A stretch of DNA of 6,350 nt, taken from the NCBI GenBank assembly GCA_947259425.1, contig CAMYMO010000465.1:1-6350 (forward strand). The letters run 5' to 3'. Below the pieces are notes generated by a model. That model was not told where the DNA came from. It did not search any database and worked only from the letters and a program-made list of their open reading frames with translations. Position 1 is the stretch's first letter. Each line of letters starts with the position of its first letter. Of the stretch, positions 1-6,240 are shown one piece after another. Source of the DNA: an uncultured Ectothiorhodospiraceae bacterium. Its GTDB lineage: Bacteria > Pseudomonadota > Gammaproteobacteria > UBA6429 > Thiohalophilaceae. Position numbers and translations under genes: made by a program.

Positions 1-777
1 CACATCAAATACTTCCTGGGCCTTGGTTGGCAAATGTATCGGCGCATGCGATTTTTGTAATAAAGTCATGCCCCGCTCGCTACGCGTGACCAGCAAGGCC
101 TCAAGCTCAAGATCATTTATTAATTGCATGCCGCGAGTTTCGATTTCGCTATCGGAAATACAGGTACCGACCACCGCTTCAAACTCAGTCAAGTTTGGGG
201 TAATTAAGGTTGCCCCCTTATATCGGCTAAAGTCAGTGCCTTTGGGGTCAATCAATACCGGCGTATTGGCTGCACGAGCGGCGTTAATGAGTGCGGGGAA
301 ATCTCTTAATGTGCCTTTGCCATAATCCGACAATACCACGGCGCCGGCATTCGCCATCATTTTGTTAGCTCGTGCGACTAATAAATCCGAAGCCTGTTCG
401 TTAAAACCATCTTCAAAATCCAGGCGAATAAGTTGCTGGTGACGACTGATCACCCTTAACTTAGTGACGGTACGACTGCCGGGGATTCGCTCAAAGGCAC
501 AACGGACCCCGGAAGAACTCAAAATATCATCTAACGCATCGGCGGCTTCATCGTCGCCGGTAAAGCCAATCACATCAATATTGGCACCCAATGCCGATAT
601 ATTGAGTGCCACGTTACCCGAACCACCCGCACGCTCCTCAGCATCGCCCACCAACACAACGGGTACCGGTGCTTCAGGTGAAATACGCGAGGTATCACCA
701 TGCCAATAGCGATCCAACATTAAATCACCAATGACTAATACCTGGGCCTGTTCAAATTTAGGTAGGTTCAGTTGCAT
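1..777 (-). CDS. hldE: HldE, bifunctional heptose kinase/adenylyltransferase, N-terminal kinase part (partial, runs off left edge)
   Basis: This is the first 259 residues of HldE (RfaE); the frame is still open at base 1. The enzyme phosphorylates D-glycero-beta-D-manno-heptose 7-phosphate at C1 and later adenylylates it, making the ADP-heptose used for the LPS inner core. It acts in the cytoplasm. Only part of the PfkB/ribokinase-type kinase domain is visible: MLDRYW (20-25), SRISPEAPVPVV (30-41), GGSGN (51-55), TKLRV (105-109), DYGKG (151-155), DPKGTDF (177-183), TPNLTEFEAVVG (193-204) and VTRSERGM (230-237). It follows remembered E. coli HldE almost without gaps. The window ends just before the expected TGAGDT motif with the catalytic Asp, so neither the active site nor the C-terminal adenylyltransferase domain can be checked. 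The ATG at 777 is the first possible start, because an in-frame TGA lies 12 bases upstream. A weak GGAA lies before it. The zinc-finger gene ends 50 bases upstream. Confidence 0.95.
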   Translation of the reverse strand, partial: MQLNLPKFEQAQVLVIGDLMLDRYWHGDTSRISPEAPVPVVLVGDAEERAGGSGNVALNISALGANIDVIGFTGDDEAADALDDILSSSGVRCAFERIPGSRTVTKLRVISRHQQLIRLDFEDGFNEQASDLLVARANKMMANAGAVVLSDYGKGTLRDFPALINAARAANTPVLIDPKGTDFSRYKGATLITPNLTEFEAVVGTCISDSEIETRGMQLINDLELEALLVTRSERGMTLLQKSHAPIHLPTKAQEVFDV

Positions 778-827
778 AGACGTTCCACGTCATAGTATCC
801 AGATCAAGTATAGTGAGAGAAAAAAGG

Positions 828-1028
828 TTATGCCTTTTTCAATTCATAAACGGCACCGCAGTACGGGCACTTCGCCTCACCACCCTGCTCTTCTATTGGT
901 AAATAGACCTTTGGATGAGAATTCCAAAGCGCCATACCCTCCATTGGGCAGTGGGCCGGTAAATCTGCAGGGCTCACTTGATAACGTTGCGCTGCATTGG
1001 CTTGTTTATCGTTCGTTGCTTCATTCAT
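828..1028 (-). CDS. Small zinc-finger protein of the zf-CHCC (NDUFS6-like) family
   Basis: This 66-residue cytoplasmic protein carries the ligand pattern of the zf-CHCC family: C27, H38 in NSHPKVYLPI, then C54-P-Y-C57 near the C terminus. The spacing C-x10-H-x15-C-x2-C fits a single bound zinc. The family includes the C-terminal domain of mitochondrial complex I subunit NDUFS6; the short bacterial members have no firmly established role that I know of. The first 20 or so residues are polar, Ala/Gln-rich and probably disordered. The start at 1028 is supported by AAAGGG seven bases upstream (1036-1041). The gene sits between ilvE (60 bases upstream) and hldE (50 bases downstream) on the same strand, so it is probably co-transcribed, but this context does not give a function. 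Family assignment is fairly sure; role is unknown. Confidence 0.85.
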   Translation of the reverse strand: MNEATNDKQANAAQRYQVSPADLPAHCPMEGMALWNSHPKVYLPIEEQGGEAKCPYCGAVYELKKA

Positions 1029-1088
1029 GACTCTACCCTTTAATTTGTTCTAATTTAGATCTTCTATTATCGCGTCCCGCTCAAATGC

Positions 1089-2009
1089 CTAGACAACGGT
1101 TAACCAATGGTTATATTTCTCGATACGCCCATGCACAACATCAAAGTAAAGACTTTGTAATTTTTCGGTAACCGGCCCACGTGTCCCCGAACCAATAGCG
1201 CGGCCATCTAACTCACGTATCGGCGTTACTTCGGCGGCCGATCCGGTAAAAAAGGCCTCATCGGCAATATAAACTTCATCACGGGTAATGCGTTTTTCAC
1301 GTACTTCAAAGCCTTCATCGGTTGCTATCTGGATTAGCGTCTTGCGTGTGATGCCATCCAACGCAGAGGTCAACTCAGGAGTATAGATAATATTATCTTT
1401 CACCAGAAAAATATTCTCACCACTGCCTTCGGCCACGAAGCCATCCACATCCAGCAGCAACGCCTCGTCGTAACCATCGCGCATCGCCTCTTGCAAGGCC
1501 ATCATTGAGTTCATGTAGTTGCCATTGGCTTTCGCCTTACACATGGTGATGTTCACATGATGGCGCGTAAAGGACGATGTTTTGATACGCAGGCCATTTT
1601 TCATATTGTCCTCACCCAGATAGGCCCCCCATTCCCAGGCCGCAACAATGGTGTGGACTTTAAGATTATCTGCTCTTAAGCCCATGCCTTCCGAACCGTA
1701 AAAACACATTGGACGCAAATAAGCACTGTCGAGATTATTTTCCTTCACCGCCGCTTTTTGTGCCGCATTGATAGTCGCTTTGTCAAAAGCAATCGGCATG
1801 GCTAATATGTGGGCAGATTCAAACAATCGATTGGTATGATCTTCAAGTCGAAAAATTGCAGTACCTTGCTCCGCTTTATAGGCACGCACACCCTCAAATA
1901 CCCCCATGCCGTAATGTAGGGTATGGGTCAACACATGCACCTGAGCCTCGCGCCAGGGGACCATCTTGCCATCAAACCAAATAACACCATCTCTGTCTGA
2001 CATCGACAT
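1089..2009 (-). CDS. ilvE: Branched-chain amino acid aminotransferase
   Basis: This 306-residue class IV (fold type IV) PLP enzyme catalyses the last step of valine, leucine and isoleucine synthesis, transferring the amino group between glutamate and the branched-chain 2-oxo acids in the cytoplasm. Visible landmarks: VIWFDGKMVPW (9-19) at the N terminus, HYGMGVFEGVRAY (32-44) near the substrate site, RPMCFYG (99-105), the Schiff-base lysine K160 in CKAKANGNY (157-165), AEGSGENIF (193-201), LDGITRKT (217-224) and FTGSAAEVTPI (254-264), which matches the PLP-phosphate region. The length matches the usual 300-310 residues and no key residue is missing. The ATG at 2009 is preferred over the ATG two codons later because GAGGA (2018-2022) lies eight bases before it. 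glnE ends 26 bases upstream, so translation of ilvE probably depends on the glnE transcript. Confidence 0.97.
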   Translation of the reverse strand: MSMSDRDGVIWFDGKMVPWREAQVHVLTHTLHYGMGVFEGVRAYKAEQGTAIFRLEDHTNRLFESAHILAMPIAFDKATINAAQKAAVKENNLDSAYLRPMCFYGSEGMGLRADNLKVHTIVAAWEWGAYLGEDNMKNGLRIKTSSFTRHHVNITMCKAKANGNYMNSMMALQEAMRDGYDEALLLDVDGFVAEGSGENIFLVKDNIIYTPELTSALDGITRKTLIQIATDEGFEVREKRITRDEVYIADEAFFTGSAAEVTPIRELDGRAIGSGTRGPVTEKLQSLYFDVVHGRIEKYNHWLTVV

Positions 2010-2022
2010 CTATTTCTTCCTC
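2010..2022 (-). promoter_or_regulatory. Ribosome binding site deciding the ilvE start
   Basis: GAGGAAGA on the minus strand (2015-2022) gives normal spacing of about eight bases to the ATG at 2009. The second in-frame ATG at 2003 would have about fourteen, so the upstream ATG is the better start. Confidence 0.6.
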
Positions 2023-2035
2023 ATACTATATATAA

Positions 2036-4882
2036 TCAATTCTCTAACCAGTTTGTCCAGATTCGCTGTACACCTTGTTGTTGGGTGTTAAATTTATCGT
2101 CCGCAACAATAGCCGATGATTCCTGTAACTTAAGTCGGTGTAAACGATTCCGATAGGTCTGATACGTCTCGCTTAAAAAAACCGCATCGCTCTCCCTCAT
2201 TACACCCGTTTTGGCCATTGCTTCCAATAATCGAATATTATCAGTCCATTCCAATAATTCATCATATTGATGACTAAACGCCAGGACCCCATATTGCACC
2301 ATAAATTCAATATCGACGATACCTCCTTGGCTATGTTTCAGATCAAACTCACCGGCTTTGGCTTTATTCAGTGATTGATGCATTTTCTGACGCATCTCCA
2401 GCACCGATTGTCGTAATTCATCAATATCACGCTGCTGGCTGAGGATTTCACGTCGAATCGACTCGAATTCACTCGCAATCGCTGGATCACCCGCCACGAC
2501 TCGGGCCCGAACCAGCGCCTGATGCTCCCAGGTCCAGGCCTTATTTAGCTGGTAACTGGAAAATGATTTCAAACTACTGACCAACATCCCGGCGGCCCCA
2601 TCCGGCCGCAGACGCATATCCACTTCAAACAAGACACCGGCCGGGGTCATCGCGCCCAAAATATGCATCATGCGTTGACCAAGGCGGGCAAAAAAGACCC
2701 CCAAGCTCACCGGCTTTTCTCCCGAGGTCTCTAGAGATTCCGATTCGCCACTGTGCAAAAAGACCATATCCAGATCGGAGCTATAACCCAATTCATAACC
2801 ACCCAATTTGCCATAAGCAATCACTGCGAAACCGGTATCACAAACTGCACCCTCATGCGTGCATATCGGACGGCCATGCTTAGCGACTAAATTTTGCCAG
2901 GCAAGGTTAAGCGTATGCTCGATAACAACTTCGGCTATCCAGCTTAAATGATTACTCACCTCGGGTAACGGCAATGCGCCAAAGATATCCGCTGCCGCCA
3001 CCTTTAAAAAGTGCGATTGTTTAAAATGACGCAACACATCTAACGAGCGTTCTTCATCGCCCAACACATCCGCCATACGTTTCGTTAATTCCTGGTTCAA
3101 TACATCACGCTTAGGCGGGTCGAATAATTGACCGACATCTAATAAATCATCCAGCAACAACGGATGCAGACTCAGATAGCGTGTAATCCACGGACTCGAG
3201 GCACATAAGCGAATAAACTGTGATAACGCCAATGGATTTTCAATCAATAACACTAAATACACTGAGCGTTGCATCACTGCTTCGATGACGGTTAATGCTC
3301 GTAGAAATGACAAATCGGGCTGCTCAGTTGCCTGACAGGCACTTAAAAATAGCGGCATGAATCGATTCATCCGTTCATGACCACGCGTCGATAGATTTCG
3401 ATAGGCTCGGCTTTCGCGTACCGTTTTGATATGTCGCCAAACATCCTGCGCATCATTAAACCCACTACTTTTTAATAACTCGAGGGCATCCTCATCCTCG
3501 ATCTCGCCAAGCCATAATGGCGTCAGTTCAACCGTTTCTTCACTGGGCGTATCCGCTTGAGGCGCAACAAAGACCTGTTCAAAATGTTCATGCACTCGAT
3601 TGCGATGATGCAATAATTGTTCGTTAAATGCATTCCAGTCTTCAAACCCCATACTAAAAGCTAAACGTTCTTGAGCAATCTCATCCGTCGGCAAACTATG
3701 GGTTTGTTCATCTCGCCAGGCCTGTAAACGATGTTCGGTACGGCGTAAAAAATCATAGGCGGCATTTAGTTGTTCGACGACAAAGTCGGGCAGGATACCG
3801 AGATCCTGCAACGCCGCTAACGTTTTTAAGATGGAACGTGATTGCAGTTTAACCTCACGACCACCCCGTATAAGTTGAAACACCTGACCAATGAATTCAA
3901 TTTCACGTATTCCACCGGCACCGACCTTAATATTCAGTTCCTTGTTTTTACGTTTAACCTCTTTCTGGATCATCGCCTTCATTTCGCGAATTGATTCAAA
4001 CGCGCTGTAATCCACGTAACGTCGATAAACAAACGGTTTTAAACGCGCTAACAGTTTTTCTCCTTGAACATGATCGCCAGCAATCACACGCGCTTTAATC
4101 ATGGCGTAACGTTCCCATTCTCGCCCGTGCATCTGATAGTAATCTTCCATTGCATCAAAGCTCACGGCTAACGGACCACTGCCAAATGGGCGAAGGCGCA
4201 TATCGACCCGAAATACAAAACCATCCGCTGTTAATTTGGACAAAACATTAATCAAACCTTGGCCAAGCTTTTGGAAAAACTCGTGGTTGGTAATCGTCTT
4301 GTTACCACGCGTTTCCCCCTCTTCCGGATAAGCAAAGATCAAATCGATATCGGATGACAGATTTAGTTCATGACCACCGAGCTTGCCCATCCCCAGCACA
4401 ACAAATTGCTGGTCCTCGCCATCTTTATCTGTTGGTATACCAAATTCTTCACAGTTCCAGTGATAGAAATACTGTAAAGCGACTTCCACGCAGGCATCGG
4501 CTAAATCAGATAAGTCACGCATGGTTTCGGTAAGATCAGCCCAGCCAGCTAAATCTCGCCAGATTATTCGCGCCATTTCGCGTTGTCGAGTATTCCGTAA
4601 ATATTTACTCAGCTCGTCTTCATTGCTACTAATTAGATCGAATTGACTCAAGTGCTTAGAATAGTCACCGCTTTTATAACCACGTTGGAGATCACCACTA
4701 TTTAATAGCTCAGCAAACCTCTCTGGAAAACGAACACATTGGCGTGCAACATATTCGCTACAGGCAAAAATATGTGGGATTAGCGAGGCAATTTCTTTCT
4801 CTAACTCGATATCAGATGACTGATTTTCCCAGTCATGTAACAAAGATTCCAATGTAGTGGCAAGTTTGGTGGGTAATTCCAT
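2036..4882 (-). CDS. glnE: Bifunctional glutamine synthetase adenylyltransferase / adenylyl-removing enzyme
   Basis: This 948-residue cytoplasmic enzyme sets glutamine synthetase activity by adding AMP to a GlnA tyrosine or removing it by phosphorolysis, in response to PII and glutamine. The length matches E. coli GlnE (946 as remembered). Two homologous nucleotidyltransferase halves are visible. The N-terminal deadenylylase half has GMGKLGGHELNLSSDIDLIF (164-183) with metal Asp D178/D180, VDMRLRP (226-232) and GGIREIEF (323-330). The C-terminal adenylyltransferase half has AYGKLGGYELGYSSDLDMVF (689-708) with D703/D705, VDMRLRP (754-760) and GGIVDIEF (853-860). Both catalytic sites look intact. 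A less conserved, helix-rich linker (about 440-640) joins them. TAG and AAC precede the ATG at 4882, so no longer start in this frame is possible. No Shine-Dalgarno sequence is evident. It is the first gene of the run glnE-ilvE-zf-hldE. Confidence 0.97.
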   Translation of the reverse strand: MELPTKLATTLESLLHDWENQSSDIELEKEIASLIPHIFACSEYVARQCVRFPERFAELLNSGDLQRGYKSGDYSKHLSQFDLISSNEDELSKYLRNTRQREMARIIWRDLAGWADLTETMRDLSDLADACVEVALQYFYHWNCEEFGIPTDKDGEDQQFVVLGMGKLGGHELNLSSDIDLIFAYPEEGETRGNKTITNHEFFQKLGQGLINVLSKLTADGFVFRVDMRLRPFGSGPLAVSFDAMEDYYQMHGREWERYAMIKARVIAGDHVQGEKLLARLKPFVYRRYVDYSAFESIREMKAMIQKEVKRKNKELNIKVGAGGIREIEFIGQVFQLIRGGREVKLQSRSILKTLAALQDLGILPDFVVEQLNAAYDFLRRTEHRLQAWRDEQTHSLPTDEIAQERLAFSMGFEDWNAFNEQLLHHRNRVHEHFEQVFVAPQADTPSEETVELTPLWLGEIEDEDALELLKSSGFNDAQDVWRHIKTVRESRAYRNLSTRGHERMNRFMPLFLSACQATEQPDLSFLRALTVIEAVMQRSVYLVLLIENPLALSQFIRLCASSPWITRYLSLHPLLLDDLLDVGQLFDPPKRDVLNQELTKRMADVLGDEERSLDVLRHFKQSHFLKVAAADIFGALPLPEVSNHLSWIAEVVIEHTLNLAWQNLVAKHGRPICTHEGAVCDTGFAVIAYGKLGGYELGYSSDLDMVFLHSGESESLETSGEKPVSLGVFFARLGQRMMHILGAMTPAGVLFEVDMRLRPDGAAGMLVSSLKSFSSYQLNKAWTWEHQALVRARVVAGDPAIASEFESIRREILSQQRDIDELRQSVLEMRQKMHQSLNKAKAGEFDLKHSQGGIVDIEFMVQYGVLAFSHQYDELLEWTDNIRLLEAMAKTGVMRESDAVFLSETYQTYRNRLHRLKLQESSAIVADDKFNTQQQGVQRIWTNWLEN

Positions 4883-4890
4883 GTTCTAAC

Positions 4891-4923
4891 TATACTTATC
4901 TTAGGAGGCTTCACTAAAGTATA
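4891..4923 (-). promoter_or_regulatory. Imperfect hairpin in the glnE leader
   Basis: TATACTT (4891-4897) and AAGTATA (4917-4923) are a perfect 7-base inverted repeat. On the minus strand an inner UUAG/CUAA pairing can form with a bulge. It ends eight bases before the glnE ATG, where a ribosome binding site would normally lie, and its loop carries CCUCCU. It could modulate glnE translation; this is inference from base pairing only. Confidence 0.25.
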
Positions 4924-4947
4924 AGCTAAAAACAGTAATGCCAACAG

Positions 4948-4970
4948 ATTATAAAATGACCTGTCCAGGT
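4948..4970 (-). promoter_or_regulatory. Candidate glnE promoter -10 with adjacent palindrome
   Basis: A perfect TATAAT lies on the minus strand at 4948-4953, about 65 bases before the glnE ATG. Six bases upstream of it is ACCTGTCCAGGT (4959-4970), a 5+5 inverted repeat with a 2-base centre that falls in the promoter spacer and could be an operator. There is no good -35 hexamer at 16-18 bases, so an activator-dependent promoter or a chance match are both possible. Confidence 0.3.
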
Positions 4971-5100
4971 TTGATTTGTAATCACTATAAACGAACATCA
5001 ATAATAGCCAGAACACAAAGAGTCCTATGGAATATGCTAATAAAGAGGGGTATTGAACTGAATCAACTGTGTTGAATATAAATATGTTTTATAAACAGTA

Positions 5101-5124
5101 GTCTCGCACATAATTGTACGAGAC
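5101..5124 (-). terminator. Hairpin after the secreted coiled-coil gene, probable terminator
   Basis: GTCTCG (5101-5106) and CGAGAC (5119-5124) flank ACA/TGT. On the minus strand the RNA forms ten pairs, including one U-G, closing an AUUA loop. It starts 17 bases after the stop codon at 5142. The following minus-strand bases (TACTGTTTAT) are only moderately U-rich, so termination may be partial. The plus-strand side (TATATTTT) is the richer T tract, but no plus-strand gene uses it. Confidence 0.5.
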
Positions 5125-5141
5125 TATATTTTGAGGTTCAT

Positions 5142-5858
5142 TTACTGAACTGCTTGGTACTCAAATGCTGCACCCCAGACAATTACATTATCAGGATAAG
5201 TTGCACCTGAACCTTGCCTTTGTATAGTTGTATTCCACCAATCACCGGTTAATCGACTAGCTGGAATGGTACATTGCTGCTCATAAAGTGTACCGAAGCC
5301 AATCGTGCCACTCACTGAGACCGAGGTACACGAAATACTACCAGGATCAAATTCGCCTTCTGTTGTACTGAATGATGTAGGTCGAATGAAGAAGTTGACA
5401 ACACCTGTTGTAGCACTTGTTGTCTGAAAGAAGATATGGAAAGTAACATCACCACCTGCGTAATCTGCCGGAGCCTTAACAGACTGATATGTCCCTCCAG
5501 CAAATGTAAATGACCAACTCAATCCTCTGCCAACGACAGTTATTGGATCACTGGCATCAAACGACATTGCGGATGCAGGTATAGATATCGTACGTGTTAT
5601 ACCAAGATTGCCGACCGTACTCTCAAGTGCTGTGATTCGTGAATCATTTGATGTTATATCAGATATATTAGTGCTAATACGGTCATCGTTATCATCTACT
5701 TCGGATTCTACCGCACTGAAATTTGCATTCACCTCGGCTGCCACAGCCGGTGTTCCCGATGTAAAGCTATTTGGTATCGTTAAATTTCCGGCAACAACTT
5801 GTGTTGAGACCATAAAAGAAGCCATAACGCTTAACGTAACTTGTATAAGATTTTTCAT
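5142..5858 (-). CDS. Secreted protein with coiled-coil stalk and beta-rich C-terminal domain, function unknown
   Basis: This 238-residue protein starts with a Sec signal peptide (positive K2, hydrophobic 7-22, likely cut after VVA at 21-23). Next come LTIPNSFTSGTPAVAAEVNANF (26-47), a module I recall from other proteobacterial exported proteins, and a heptad region at 43-85. The a/d residues there are V43 F47 V50 V54 N57 I61 N64 I68 N71 I75 L78 V82 L85. Asn in 'd' at three consecutive heptads is a hallmark of trimeric coiled coils in adhesin stalks. Residues 88-238 are Thr/Ser/Gly/aromatic-rich and probably a beta sandwich, with C177 and C196 able to form a disulfide. The inferred picture is a periplasmic or surface trimer of stalk plus head, like small fibre or adhesin proteins. 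The ATG at 5858 is chosen because AGGAGAGGAA (5865-5874) precedes it and the signal peptide begins there. The frame extends to 5981, but that would overlap the lipoprotein gene. The lipoprotein gene ends 22 bases upstream. Role unknown. Confidence 0.8.
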   Translation of the reverse strand: MKNLIQVTLSVMASFMVSTQVVAGNLTIPNSFTSGTPAVAAEVNANFSAVESEVDDNDDRISTNISDITSNDSRITALESTVGNLGITRTISIPASAMSFDASDPITVVGRGLSWSFTFAGGTYQSVKAPADYAGGDVTFHIFFQTTSATTGVVNFFIRPTSFSTTEGEFDPGSISCTSVSVSGTIGFGTLYEQQCTIPASRLTGDWWNTTIQRQGSGATYPDNVIVWGAAFEYQAVQ

Positions 5859-5880
5859 AATCAATTCCTCTCCTATTAAA

Positions 5881-6024
5881 TCAAGACCAGTCATCCTGGT
5901 CCCACACCATCGTGTCCCAATCACTTGAACCTTGTTGTGGCGGTGGTGTATCACCACCTCCTCCACAGGCTGAAAGGCCAAGTAGGGTCACTAAGAGTAT
6001 TAACAAAGATAATTGTTTACTCAT
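5881..6024 (-). CDS. Small lipoprotein with tryptophan-periodic acidic tail
   Basis: This 47-residue precursor has the N-terminal MSKQ, a hydrophobic core LSLLILLVTLLG (5-16) and the lipobox L17-S-A-C20, so the mature protein should be a lipid-anchored peptide of only 28 residues. The residue after the Cys is Gly, not the Asp that retains lipoproteins in the inner membrane of enterobacteria, so the outer membrane is the likelier site. The mature part is GGGGDTPPPQQGSS followed by DWDTMVWDQDDWS, in which W36, W41 and W46 are spaced exactly five apart, two of them followed by Asp. The start at 6024 is well supported by AAAGAGAGG (6031-6039), six bases upstream. It lies 22 bases before the secreted coiled-coil gene, and the two are probably one operon. 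It may be an anchor or partner for that protein, but this is inference from position. I do not recognise a characterised family. The clean ribosome site, lipobox and stop argue it is real despite its size. Confidence 0.75.
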   Translation of the reverse strand: MSKQLSLLILLVTLLGLSACGGGGDTPPPQQGSSDWDTMVWDQDDWS

Positions 6025-6103
6025 AACACACCTCTCTTTACATGTAACTCAATGACAATTGAGCTTGTTTGCACTGATTAACTACATGCGTAATATCTGA
6101 CTA

Positions 6104-6126
6104 ATTAATTAAGTTATGTAATTAAT
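6104..6126. repeat. AT-only inverted repeat upstream of the lipoprotein operon
   Basis: ATTAATTA (6104-6111) and TAATTAAT (6119-6126) are perfect 8-base inverted copies around a 7-base centre, about 80 bases before the lipoprotein start. It could be a regulator site or UP-like element, but the surrounding sequence is so AT-rich that chance is quite possible. I found no convincing -35/-10 pair for this operon. Confidence 0.25.
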
Positions 6127-6182
6127 CTCTGCATTAAAATATTAACTCTCTCGCTCTTACTTCCCCCATATAAAAAACGAAT

Positions 6183-6217
6183 AAAAAAAAACCCGCTGTT
6201 GCCAGCGGGTTTTTTTT
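6183..6217 (-). terminator. Intrinsic terminator of groEL
   Basis: CCCGCTG (6192-6198) pairs perfectly with CAGCGGG (6203-6209) over a TTGC loop. It is flanked by nine A (6183-6191) and eight T (6210-6217), so on the minus strand the GC stem is followed directly by a U tract. It lies 23 bases past the groEL stop, and separates groEL from the lipoprotein operon. The symmetric A/T flanks would also let it work on the other strand. Confidence 0.93.
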
Positions 6218-6240
6218 CGCGTTGAACTAGAGAGACTTGA

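Larger units (their letters stand above)
4801..5088 (-). pseudogene. Possible remnant (or short gene) of a two-segment membrane protein
   Basis: The frame is open from 5088 (after TAA at 5089-5091) to 4801 and overlaps the first 82 bases of glnE in another frame. Before the overlap it encodes two hydrophobic stretches: about SLLAYSIGLFVFWLLLMFVY and FYNLLALLFLAYTLV, with a polar SDYKSNLDR link and a basic KPPKISIVR tail. That is a plausible membrane hairpin. The only conventional upstream start is GTG at 5016 (AGGA six bases before it), which falls inside the first hydrophobic stretch and would cut it in half. No ATG, GTG or TTG lies between 5088 and 5016. This fits the 3' end of a decayed membrane gene better than an intact one. 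A chance AT-rich hydrophobic frame is the main alternative. I do not recognise a family. Confidence 0.25.

Noticed and set aside
23..709. Two plus-strand frames (23-325 and 464-709)
   Set aside because: Both are antisense to well-conserved HldE and show no recognisable protein features.
731..1030. Plus-strand frame of 99 codons
   Set aside because: It is antisense to the zinc-finger gene, whose Cys/His pattern and ribosome site mark it as the real one.
2036..4882. Repeated motifs inside glnE (VDMRLRP twice, GKLGG twice)
   Set aside because: These come from the normal duplicated nucleotidyltransferase domains of GlnE and are not an unusual repeat.
4903..4908. Perfect AGGAGG on the plus strand
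   Set aside because: No start codon lies at suitable spacing; the next ATG is about 30 bases away and no plus-strand gene follows.
4928..4947. Sigma-54-like site (TTGGCA with a T-run) upstream of glnE
   Set aside because: The -24 part matches, but the -12 part reads TTTTT and lacks the essential GC.
5312..5928. Frames at 5312-5503 (minus) and 5608-5928 (plus)
   Set aside because: They are out-of-frame shadows of the secreted coiled-coil gene, with no ribosome site or domain.
5859..5981. Longer start for the 238-residue secreted protein, reading from 5981
   Set aside because: The extra 41 residues precede a clear signal peptide, overlap the lipoprotein gene, and bypass the strong ribosome site at 5865-5874.
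6069..6096. Plus-strand TTGCAC-N16-TAATAT promoter-like pair
   Set aside because: It points toward the 3' end of groEL, where no plus-strand gene exists; AT-rich sequence makes such matches common.
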